DNA of 6,966 bases from NCBI GenBank assembly GCA_031282925.1, contig JAITCT010000055.1, positions 1 to 6,966 on the forward strand. The letters are read 5' to 3'. The DNA is from Dysgonamonadaceae bacterium. GTDB lineage: Bacteria > Bacteroidota > Bacteroidia > Bacteroidales > Azobacteroidaceae. The notes under the pieces are model-generated. The model saw only the letters and a list, made by a program, of their open reading frames with translations, searched no databases and had not been told where the DNA came from. This document shows positions 1 to 5,814 of the stretch, piece by piece (the first letter of the stretch is position 1; the number at the start of each line of letters is the position of its first letter). The position numbers were made by a program, and so were the translations under genes.

Positions 1-257
1 ATAGCGATGGTATTAAATTCGGCGGCGAAACAGCCTGAGGATTCGATTTCGCGTTTGACATGCTGTCCGATTTCATGCAGATGCACATGTCCCGGAACAA
101 ATTGCGTAAAGGAATTGACAACGGCGATAACCGGTTTCCCCATTTGTCCGGGTTTCATGCCGTTGGCTTTCCACAAGGCGCGCGCTCCCGCCATTCTGCG
201 GCCGGAAGTTGAGATACTGCTGCGCAAACTGTAAGCGTAAGATTGTTCTGTTTTCAT
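1..257 (-). CDS. ilvD: Dihydroxy-acid dehydratase, N-terminal 85 residues (cut by window edge)
   Basis: This enzyme dehydrates 2,3-dihydroxy-isovalerate and 2,3-dihydroxy-3-methylvalerate to the 2-keto acids that precede valine, leucine and isoleucine. It is a cytosolic Fe-S enzyme. Reading the minus strand from ATG 257-255 gives 85 codons open to the left edge. Strong family signatures are present: [20 protein letters not shown] at residues 11-30, [18 protein letters not shown] at 43-60, and [10 protein letters not shown] at 76-85. The NSFT version of the second block is typical of the common bacterial IlvD type. The Fe-S cysteines and catalytic core lie beyond the window. The ATG is the usual family start, a few residues before the LRS motif, and follows an A/T-rich leader. 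A promoter box of its own lies 23 bases upstream, so it need not be co-transcribed with susD. The family call is very secure; whether the rest of the gene is intact cannot be seen. Confidence 0.95.
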   Translation of the reverse strand, partial: MKTEQSYAYSLRSSISTSGRRMAGARALWKANGMKPGQMGKPVIAVVNSFTQFVPGHVHLHEIGQHVKREIESSGCFAAEFNTIA

Positions 258-278
258 TGAAATAAAATATAGTGGCGG

Positions 279-287
279 ACAAAGGTA
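279..287 (-). promoter_or_regulatory. Putative -7 promoter box of ilvD
   Basis: The minus strand reads TACCTTTGT, an exact match to the Bacteroidota -7 element TAnnTTTG followed by a pyrimidine. It would place the transcript start near 273 and give a leader of about 16 bases before the ilvD ATG. No good TTTG -33 box lies 19-20 bases upstream; the nearest candidate is TTTA at 307-304, with a short spacer. Predicted from consensus and position only. Confidence 0.5.
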
Positions 288-441
288 AAAAATATTTATT
301 ACATAAACGGCGAGCGAAGAATTATTTCTCTCCCAATCCTTTCAAATCCTGATTTGCGTTCTTTTGAAACGCTTTTAACGAAGGGCGGTTTGCGGCGGTT
401 TCTTTCAGTCGGGCAATCGGAACGGCACAATCCCCGAACAC

Positions 442-507
442 AAGAAACGGACAAGTAAAGCATCACCGGCGATTTTACCGGAAGGTTGCCTGACTTATCC
501 GTTTCTT
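442..507 (-). terminator. Long stem-loop after susD, possible end of the susCD transcript
   Basis: Arms 507-493 (AAGAAACGGATAAGT on the minus strand) and 456-442 (ACTTGTCCGTTTCTT) pair over 15 positions: 14 Watson-Crick pairs and one G-U pair in RNA. The 36-base loop contains two CCGG tetramers that can pair with each other. The structure begins 20 bases after the susD stop codon, where a terminator or mRNA 3'-end stabiliser would be expected. The 3' arm is pyrimidine-rich, but no clean U-run follows, so it is not a textbook intrinsic terminator. The rest of the 258-527 spacer shows only weak short hairpins and no convincing gene. Confidence 0.45.
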
Positions 508-527
508 TAACGGTTGTTGATGCCGGA

Positions 528-2054
528 TCAGTAGCCGGGGTTCTGTTCAATAATCCCCTGCCCTGCTATAATAATGCTTTCCTGAATCGGGAAACGGGTA
601 TAATTTTCCGTTGCAATCAATGGCTGTCCATAGGCATTGCATTTCCTGTGCATCGTTTCAATATAGGAACCGTCACGAATCAAATCCTGGCGGCGGCAAC
701 CTTCATACCACAATTCATGGGCGCGTTCCATCAGCAATTTGTCAAGGAAGTCGCGCGGGCCGGCGAAATCTTCTGCTGTATAGGCTGCCAGTTTGGCGCG
801 GGTTCTTACCTGATTCAACAAATCAATGGCTTCGGGCGTTACTGCGTTGCCGTGCCGGACAATCGCTTCCGCCAGCAGCGTCAATACGTCTGCATAGCGA
901 TATATCATGAAATCAATATCACATGCGTTGCCGTTAACCGGCTCCAAGGCATATTTCAAAGGAATCACGCCATGTTGCAGGCAATTGCCGCCATCGGTAC
1001 CCTTGTTTTCCCTGTTGCGGACAACGCCTTTGTTCGTAGTGTATTCGGAAATGATGCAGGCGGTGCGCTCATCATCTGGTTCAAAGGTATCGAAAAACTC
1101 CCAAGTCATTTTGTAGCCTCCCCAGCCGCCTTCCCAAACGCCCGACAGAACATAATCGCTGGGCAAAACATGCGGATACCAGCCGTTTTCCATCGTTCCT
1201 TCCTTACAGTCAACGGAGAAAATTGTTTCGGCGTTCTTTTCATGCGCGCGCGTAAACAAATCAACATAACTCGGCATCAAAGCGTAGCCATATTCCGCTT
1301 TCATCAATTCGCGGCCTTCCGCAATTGCTTTGTCCCACTGTTTCGTCTGCATGTAGAATTTCATCAGTACCGTATGGCACAAGCCTTTCGTAAAACGGCC
1401 GTAATTGGCGTCGCCTTTTTTGTAGCTGTAGGGCAAAGATTCAGCCGCTTCCGTTAATTCGGTTACAATGTATTCGCGGGTTTGTTCTTCCGACAGGCGC
1501 GGCAAAATTACCCGCGCCGCAGGATTTTTCAAATTTTCCAGGTCGGAAACAATAATCGGGCCATACATATCCCATTGAATGAACGCCATGAATCCGCGCC
1601 CGCAACGCAATTCGGCAATGTATTGCGCTTTCAGTTTTTCATCCATTTGAACCGGCCGGATACGGTCGATCGTCAGCGTCATTGCGCTGATTTTATTCAA
1701 ATAATCGCGCCAGATGTTGGTAACATTACGGGTATCGCCGGGCGTCCACTGGGCAAACATCAGGCGGTTCCATCCGCCGCCGTCGTCCCAGGAACAGTAA
1801 CCATAGTCGGTGGCTATATCCACATCAATAAAATAGCCGGTAGCAACGCCGAATACTCCATCATACCAATTGTTTTGAAATGGACGGTAAGCAGCCGACG
1901 TAACCAAATCACGGGCGTCGTTTGCCGTTTTCGGATAAATGGCCGGATCTACGTCGCCGAACTGTTCCGACTGCAATTCGCAACTCTGTATGCCCACGGA
2001 GAGCATCAGCAGGATTACTGCATAAATATTTATTCTTTTCATATTCATATTCAT
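528..2054 (-). CDS. susD: SusD/RagB-family nutrient-binding outer-membrane lipoprotein
   Basis: This is a surface lipoprotein that caps a SusC barrel and captures a glycan or peptide ligand for import. It has 508 residues, a normal length for the family. Residues 6-24 form a lipoprotein signal ending GIQSC, with Cys25 as the lipidated residue. The N-terminal SusD-like helical region includes IAELRCGRGFMAFIQWDMYG at 146-165 and a TPR-like stretch near 221-252. The C-terminal SusD/RagB domain includes RYADVLTLLAEAI (386-398), LLNQVRTRA (412-420), ELWYEGCRRQDLIRDG (447-462) and the typical ending IIEQNPGY. Three in-frame ATGs lie at 2054, 2048 and 2042, made by a repeated ATGAAT hexamer. The last one (MKRINIY) looks most like a usual signal-peptide start, while the longest is given here. 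It starts 15 bases after susC, so the two are almost certainly one operon. The ligand cannot be predicted. The symbol denotes family membership, not the starch-specific protein. Confidence 0.95.
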   Translation of the reverse strand: MNMNMKRINIYAVILLMLSVGIQSCELQSEQFGDVDPAIYPKTANDARDLVTSAAYRPFQNNWYDGVFGVATGYFIDVDIATDYGYCSWDDGGGWNRLMFAQWTPGDTRNVTNIWRDYLNKISAMTLTIDRIRPVQMDEKLKAQYIAELRCGRGFMAFIQWDMYGPIIVSDLENLKNPAARVILPRLSEEQTREYIVTELTEAAESLPYSYKKGDANYGRFTKGLCHTVLMKFYMQTKQWDKAIAEGRELMKAEYGYALMPSYVDLFTRAHEKNAETIFSVDCKEGTMENGWYPHVLPSDYVLSGVWEGGWGGYKMTWEFFDTFEPDDERTACIISEYTTNKGVVRNRENKGTDGGNCLQHGVIPLKYALEPVNGNACDIDFMIYRYADVLTLLAEAIVRHGNAVTPEAIDLLNQVRTRAKLAAYTAEDFAGPRDFLDKLLMERAHELWYEGCRRQDLIRDGSYIETMHRKCNAYGQPLIATENYTRFPIQESIIIAGQGIIEQNPGY

Positions 2055-2069
2055 ATTTTTTTAGTTCCG

Positions 2070-3374
2070 TTAAAATGTAATATTCACACCCAGACTGCAG
2101 GATGTTACGTTCGGATAGTTGAACGCTCCCGCATTGTTGCGGGAAGAATCGAAATTGTCGGTTTCAGGGTCAACGCCCGTCCAGTTTGTAAATACAAAAG
2201 GATTATTCACGTCGGCATAGATGCGCAAGTTGCCCTGCAAACTTTTAAGCGGCAACGTGTAGCCCAGCATAATGTTGCGGCAACGGACAAAATTGATTTT
2301 TTTATACCAGTAATCCGAACTGTTTTCGTAACTCGCATAAGTGGAGGGGATAGCGCTCGGATAAATTGTATTTTGGTTGTCATGACTCCAGACATATTTG
2401 GATGCTTCCGACTTGTTCACAATATTTGCATCCACAAATCCGTTTGCCCACTGTTCATAATAACTGCGTCCTTTCCAGGCTCCGAATTCGCCGTAGAAAT
2501 AGATATTGAAATCGAACTGCCTGTAGCGAACGGTATTGTTGAATCCGAAAGTAAAGTCGGGATCGCGGGATCCCAACAAGATGCGGTCGTACTGATCCAT
2601 TTTGTTGGGGTTTCCCTCTTCGTCCGCTAAATTTTGGATTTTAATTTGTCCCGGCAACAAAGCCGGCTGCCATGCGGGTCTTGTTTCGTCCGGCTGCATC
2701 AAACCGTCGGTTTTGTACACGAAGATTGACCGGATATAATCGGTCGCCGATTCGTTAACAGCCGGCGTCCAGTCGTCGCGCCGCGTTTTCCACCGGTCTT
2801 CATTGTGCGCATACGTCAGGTCGGTCGCCCAGAACCAGTCGCCGTTTTTCACGTTGACGGTGTTCAATGTCAACTCGATTCCTTTTCCCTGCGTTTCGCC
2901 TACATTGCCGGCAATGGTGGTGATTTCATTGTAAAACGGCAGAGGCACGTCGGTTTGCAACAAATCGGAAATAACGCGGCTGTAATATTCCGCCGTCAAG
3001 TTGATCCGGTTATTCACAAAGCCCAAATCCAGACCGATATTAAACTCTTTGGTCGTTTCCCATGTCAAATCCGGATTTCCCAGTTTGGTAGCGCCCATTC
3101 CTGTATATCGCGTATCGCCGAAAACGTATGCGCCGGCAGCGCCGTACGTATCATAAATGCGGAGACCCACGTTGGAGTTGCCGGTTTCACCGTAACCTGC
3201 GCGCAACTTGCCGTTGGAGAGGATATTTGCCGTTCCTTCCATAAAGGTTTCGTCCGTGAAACGCCACCCGATAGACGCCGACGGGAAATATCCCCAACGT
3301 TTCTCCGGCATAAAGTTGGAAGCACCGTCGGCGCGCAGCGTAGCGTAGCGGTCAACAGGTATTTGCCCGTCCAT
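2070..3374 (-). CDS. SusC C-terminal fragment: remainder of the beta-barrel
   Basis: This 434-codon open frame contains the last 422 residues of the barrel. Genuine homology starts at about residue 13 (LRADGASNFM, then KRWGYFPSASIGWRF, the most conserved barrel block of the family). It ends SLGVNITF, with the terminal phenylalanine expected of an outer-membrane protein insertion signal. The ATG at 3374 is an accident of reading the normal coding sequence out of frame, and the fragment has no signal peptide. If translated alone, it would stay in the cytoplasm and be inactive. It overlaps the upstream fragment by 310 bases. Its stop codon lies 15 bases before susD, so susD translation may depend on ribosomes finishing this segment. 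Confidence 0.85.
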   Translation of the reverse strand: MDGQIPVDRYATLRADGASNFMPEKRWGYFPSASIGWRFTDETFMEGTANILSNGKLRAGYGETGNSNVGLRIYDTYGAAGAYVFGDTRYTGMGATKLGNPDLTWETTKEFNIGLDLGFVNNRINLTAEYYSRVISDLLQTDVPLPFYNEITTIAGNVGETQGKGIELTLNTVNVKNGDWFWATDLTYAHNEDRWKTRRDDWTPAVNESATDYIRSIFVYKTDGLMQPDETRPAWQPALLPGQIKIQNLADEEGNPNKMDQYDRILLGSRDPDFTFGFNNTVRYRQFDFNIYFYGEFGAWKGRSYYEQWANGFVDANIVNKSEASKYVWSHDNQNTIYPSAIPSTYASYENSSDYWYKKINFVRCRNIMLGYTLPLKSLQGNLRIYADVNNPFVFTNWTGVDPETDNFDSSRNNAGAFNYPNVTSCSLGVNITF

Positions 3375-5209
3375 GAATAATTCACGCGCGCAAAATAAGA
3401 ACTCATAGAGCTTGTTGATGCAGACGACCCCACATCCGGTTTTGCATTATTTCCCGCCTCTAAATTGTTGTACAGAAATCCGTCCAGCGGAAAGTTGTCA
3501 TTTCCCGCCCTTACCCATTCGGACGACATTTTCTGGTAAGAATAACCGGCTAAAGCCGTCAGGCTGTGATTGCCGGCTTCTTTCACGTAAGTAACCGTCA
3601 AATCCGACAGAATATCCATTTTATCATCCTGCACAATCGTTGCCTGACCGTTCACACGGGCGCCGTACATGGTCGTCGTCGGCACGTATTGCCGGCGTTT
3701 GGCATATTTACGGTCGGCGCCAAGCGAACCGCGGATTGTCAAATCCCTGACGGGTTTGATTTCCAGGTAAACGCTTCCCAACAGACGGTCTTTTGTCGTA
3801 AGGTCGGTGATTTCAAGCAAAGAAGCCGCATTCGGAAGCTGCCCCATATACGGATTTGCCGTGTAGTCGCCGTTTTCGTCCCGAACGGGAATGTAGGGGA
3901 TAGAATGTACTGCGGCAGGTATAACGCCTGCATTTTCCCAGTCGTTATCGCCCAAAGGTACGTTATTATATTCGTTGCGGCTTAAATTTAAGGAAATGCC
4001 GGTTTTTACATAGCCGGAAACCTGATGATCCAAATTCACATTAGCCGTGTAACGTTCCAGATCATTTGTTTGAATCACCCCTTTTTGTGTAAAATAGTTG
4101 AGCGAAACCAAATACTGGGTGGCTTCATTTCCTCCGGTTAGAGACAGATTGTGCGATTGTTGCCGTCCGGTACGTGTAACGGCGTCAAACCAGTCGGTTG
4201 TTTTTGCGGCGGCAATTTCCGCATCCGTATAATGAGCCGCGAAAGGCTCCGGATTATCCTTCGGCGGGAGATACTGTCCGTAAATGCCCTGCCCGTTGTT
4301 TTTCATCCATTCTTCGTACAGGTCTTTATTCCGGCGGTTCATAAAATCCTGAGCATTCAGCATTTTATAGGGGTTTTTCATATTTTGCACCGAATAGTTA
4401 CCCGAATACGTTACTTTAGTTTTACCGATTTTCCCGCGTTTTGTGGTGATGATGATAACGCCGTGTCCGGCACGCGCCCCATAAATAGCCGTAGAGCTTG
4501 CATCTTTCAACACCTCGATGGATTCGATATCGTCGGGGTTGATGGATTCCAGCAGATTGTCCGTTTTCCCGGAATCGTATCTGTTTCCCGAACCGGGACT
4601 CGGATTGGAAGTAACCGGAAATCCGTCAATAATAATCAGGGGATCGTTTCCGGCATTGATGGAAGTTTCCCCGCGGATACGAAATTTGACGCTGCCGCCG
4701 ACCTGTGCGCTTGTTTGGGATACGTTTAAGCCGGCTGCCTTACCTGCCAGCGCATGACTGATGGTTGAGAAGGTCGCCACAGGCGCATCATTCATTTTAA
4801 CGGACGAAACGGCGCCTGTCAAATCCCGTTTCTTTTGAACGCCGTAGCCCACAACGACTACTTCATTCAGCATTTCAACGTTTTCCTGCAAGACAACATT
4901 GACGACCGTCGAGTTTCCTGCCGGAATCTCCTGTGTAACATAGCCCAGACAGGAAAATTCCAGTATGGCGCCCGAAGCGGCGCTGATGGCGTATTTTCCG
5001 TCCGAATTTGTTACCGTCCCTGTTTTTGTGTTTTTTACAACTACCGACACGCCCGCTAACGGTTCGCCGGATGCTTCCGTAACGTTGCCCGATACGTAAT
5101 TTGCTTGCTGCGAATACAAACTATGTATACCCATAGAAAGAAGCATCGCCCCGACAGCCAAAAATTTCATAAATTCCCGATAAACAGGTTTTTTCAAATG
5201 TAACTTCAT
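3065..5209 (-). CDS. SusC N-terminal fragment: signal peptide, regulatory domain, plug, first part of barrel
   Basis: This is the 714-codon reading frame, native for about 624 residues. A signal peptide occupies roughly 1-34 (hydrophobic FLAVGAMLLSMG at 16-27), followed by a carboxypeptidase-regulatory-like beta-sandwich at about 39-109 (SGNVTEASGEPLAGVSVVV). NEVVVVGYG at 115-123 is the conserved TonB-box-like linker. The plug covers about 126-258 and ends in the family signature KDASSTAIYGARAGHG (235-250) and VIIITTKRG. Barrel strands follow, up to SYFARVNYSWTGKYLLTATL. No STN domain precedes the regulatory domain, so it does not look like a transducer for an anti-sigma factor. ATG 5209 was chosen because MKLHLKKPVYR is a typical start for these proteins; Met14 at 5170 is an alternative that keeps the signal peptide. 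The leader is AT-only, without a Shine-Dalgarno sequence. Confidence 0.88.
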   Translation of the reverse strand: MKLHLKKPVYREFMKFLAVGAMLLSMGIHSLYSQQANYVSGNVTEASGEPLAGVSVVVKNTKTGTVTNSDGKYAISAASGAILEFSCLGYVTQEIPAGNSTVVNVVLQENVEMLNEVVVVGYGVQKKRDLTGAVSSVKMNDAPVATFSTISHALAGKAAGLNVSQTSAQVGGSVKFRIRGETSINAGNDPLIIIDGFPVTSNPSPGSGNRYDSGKTDNLLESINPDDIESIEVLKDASSTAIYGARAGHGVIIITTKRGKIGKTKVTYSGNYSVQNMKNPYKMLNAQDFMNRRNKDLYEEWMKNNGQGIYGQYLPPKDNPEPFAAHYTDAEIAAAKTTDWFDAVTRTGRQQSHNLSLTGGNEATQYLVSLNYFTQKGVIQTNDLERYTANVNLDHQVSGYVKTGISLNLSRNEYNNVPLGDNDWENAGVIPAAVHSIPYIPVRDENGDYTANPYMGQLPNAASLLEITDLTTKDRLLGSVYLEIKPVRDLTIRGSLGADRKYAKRRQYVPTTTMYGARVNGQATIVQDDKMDILSDLTVTYVKEAGNHSLTALAGYSYQKMSSEWVRAGNDNFPLDGFLYNNLEAGNNAKPDVGSSASTSSMSSYFARVNYSWTGKYLLTATLRCAPTVLPTLCRRNVGDISRRRLSGGVSRTKPLWKERQISSPTASCAQVTVKPATPTWVSAFMIRTALPAHTFSAIRDIQEWALPNWEIRI
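3337..3350 (-). repeat. Pentanucleotide tandem repeat causing the susC frameshift
   Basis: The plus strand reads AGCGTAGCGTAGCG, 2.8 copies of AGCGT. The frame of both flanking segments is consistent only with 1.8 copies, so one 5-bp unit is extra. The extra unit falls right after codon 620 of susC and moves the frame by +5. A short tract like this is a plausible site of polymerase slippage in vivo, and also of a consensus error. Confidence 0.85.
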
Positions 5210-5296
5210 AAATTAAAATTAAAAAATTAATACTAAATTCATATTCAACTTTGCGCGGTATGCACAAAATCACACCGCTCGCAGTATAAACACAGT

Positions 5297-5328
5297 GCAA
5301 ATTTCGTTAAAAGAATTAAGATTTGCAA
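5297..5328 (-). promoter_or_regulatory. Candidate promoter of susCD
   Basis: On the minus strand, TTG (5328-5326) is followed after 20 bases by GAAATTTGC (5305-5297), one mismatch from TAnnTTTG plus pyrimidine. The transcript would start near 5290 and carry a leader of about 80 bases. A rival -7 box, TGATTTTG, lies nearer the gene around 5271-5264, also with one mismatch, but has a poorer -33 partner. Two direct repeats of ATACGGA (5353-5359 and 5367-5373) lie upstream and could be an activator site. Consensus match only. Confidence 0.35.
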
Positions 5329-5401
5329 GTATTTTCCTGAAAAAATTATAAAATACGGATTTCCGGATACGGAAAAGTTTGTGGGGAAGTTTTTTTTGTT
5401 A

Positions 5402-5446
5402 CCGCAGCTTTCGCTCCTTCGCGTCTTCGCAACTTTGCGCCTCCGC
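5402..5446. repeat. Low-complexity GCGAAG-rich block
   Basis: The minus strand has GCGAAG/GCGCAAAG-like words repeated at short intervals (GCGCAAAGTTGCGAAGACG, then CGAAGGAGCGAAAG). From memory, similar purine-rich words are dispersed in intergenic DNA of many Bacteroidota genomes and yield spurious peptides such as AEAQ-EDAKER. That recollection needs a genome search. The word CAACTTTGCGC (5430-5440) recurs at 5246-5256 near the susC start. Confidence 0.4.
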
Positions 5447-5458
5447 ATTTATAGATAT

Positions 5459-5487
5459 AACGGGCTGCACCCCGTTCCGAGCGGGGT
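5459..5487. repeat. Two overlapping, mutually exclusive hairpins at the array edge
   Basis: AACGGG (5459-5464) pairs perfectly with CCCGTT (5471-5476) across a 6-base loop. ACCCCG (5469-5474) pairs perfectly with CGGGGT (5482-5487) across a 7-base loop. Both use bases 5471-5474, so only one can form at a time. The second hairpin lies partly inside the first array unit and may mark the boundary of the repeat element. Confidence 0.5.
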
Positions 5488-5684
5488 TTAAGGTTCTCCG
5501 AGCGAGGTCCAGGTCGCTCGGAGCAGGGTTCAAGTCGCTCCGAGCGACATTCAAGGTTCTCTGAGCGGGGTTTAAGTCGCTTCGAGCGAGGTTTGAGGTG
5601 CTCCGAGCGAGGTTCAGGTCGCTCCGAGCGGCATTCAAGGTTCTCCGAGCGAGGTTCAAGGTGCTCCGAGCGGGGGCCAGGTCG
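5475..5684. repeat. Tandem array of ten 21-bp GC-rich units
   Basis: Ten contiguous units begin at 5475, 5496, 5517, 5538, 5559, 5580, 5601, 5622, 5643 and 5664, followed by a degenerate eleventh (5685 to about 5705). The plus-strand unit is close to CTCCGAGCG, then AGGTTCA, then AGGTT, AGGTG or GGTCG. No unit differs in length, while single-base substitutions are common. Every junction carries a short dyad around CTCCGAG, which extends to a perfect CGCTCCGAGCG where the preceding unit ends in TCG (5536-5546 and 5620-5630). The minus strand translates as a heptapeptide repeat of the form (S/R)(D/T)LNxAR. There are no unique spacers, so it is not CRISPR. Its function is unknown: it could be a structured or protein-binding array, part of a dispersed element, or a decayed repeat gene. 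Confidence 0.9.
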
Positions 5685-5739
5685 CTCAGGGTGGGGATTG
5701 CGTTTTTCCGGACAAGATTCAAACTTACATAAAAAACAA

Positions 5740-5790
5740 GTTACGAATCATGAAATACCAACAGCTTGAATGCCGTCCGTAATTCGTAAC
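5740..5790 (-). terminator. Inverted repeat with U-rich tail after the 157-residue gene
   Basis: On the minus strand, GTTACGAAT (5790-5782) and ATTCGTAAC (5748-5740) form a perfect 9-bp stem, followed at once by TTGTTTTTTA. Stem plus U-run 25 bases past the stop codon fits a terminator for the gene above, though the 33-base loop is long. Two direct copies of CCGTAATT (5777-5784 and 5791-5798) overlap it, so it may instead be a dispersed TTACG-type repeat. Confidence 0.45.
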
Positions 5791-5814
5791 CCGTAATTTA
5801 CAACTCAATTGCCG

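Larger units (their letters stand above)
2070..5209 (-). pseudogene. susC: SusC/RagA-family TonB-dependent transporter, frameshifted
   Basis: This is the outer-membrane beta-barrel partner of the downstream SusD lipoprotein; the family imports oligosaccharides or peptides using energy from TonB-ExbBD. The gene is complete end to end but split into two frames. The first runs in frame from 5209 to the repeat at 3350-3337, then reads 90 foreign residues and stops at 3065. The second carries the rest of the barrel in another frame to the stop at 2070. Deleting one 5-bp copy joins TATL directly to RADGAS, as the family expects, and gives exactly 1044 residues, a normal length. No second lesion is visible, so the break is either very recent, an error in the read or assembly, or a reversible slippage state. 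No slippery heptamer is present that would suggest programmed frameshifting. Without a repaired frame, the product lacks most of its barrel strands and C-terminal signal and should not assemble. Confidence 0.9.
5210..5814. other. 605-base non-coding region between the 157-residue gene and susC
   Basis: I see no convincing gene here. From high to low coordinates it holds a terminator-like inverted repeat (5740-5790), the 21-bp tandem array (5475-5684), overlapping hairpins (5459-5487), a low-complexity block (5402-5446), the susC promoter candidates and an AT-only susC leader. Open frames exist on both strands through the array, but the minus one has only a TTG start and the plus one has no ATG; both stay open because 21 is a multiple of three. 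A 67-codon minus frame from ATG 5448 resembles no family I know and translates the low-complexity block. Confidence 0.6.

Noticed and set aside
73..282. 69-codon minus-strand frame overlapping the ilvD start
   Set aside because: It is an out-of-frame reading of ilvD; the correct frame, from 257 to the edge, matches IlvD motif by motif.
299..550. 83-codon minus-strand frame between susD and ilvD
   Set aside because: It has only a TTG start inside the susD end, contains the stem-loop sequences, and shows no recognisable composition or motif.
486..2630. Long plus-strand open frames opposite susD and the end of susC (486-1457 and 1482-2630)
   Set aside because: They lie antisense to clearly homologous SusD/SusC coding sequence, and their translations show no family motifs.
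3330..3360. Programmed ribosomal frameshift in susC
   Set aside because: A -1 shift would be needed, but there is no slippery heptamer, and SusC transporters are not known to use recoding. The exact 5-bp duplication explains the frame change.
5245..5448. 67-codon minus-strand frame upstream of susC
   Set aside because: It translates the low-complexity block and the promoter region, with no family resemblance and no promoter of its own.
5475..5684. CRISPR array
   Set aside because: The units are directly adjacent, with no unique spacers between conserved repeats, and no cas gene is present.
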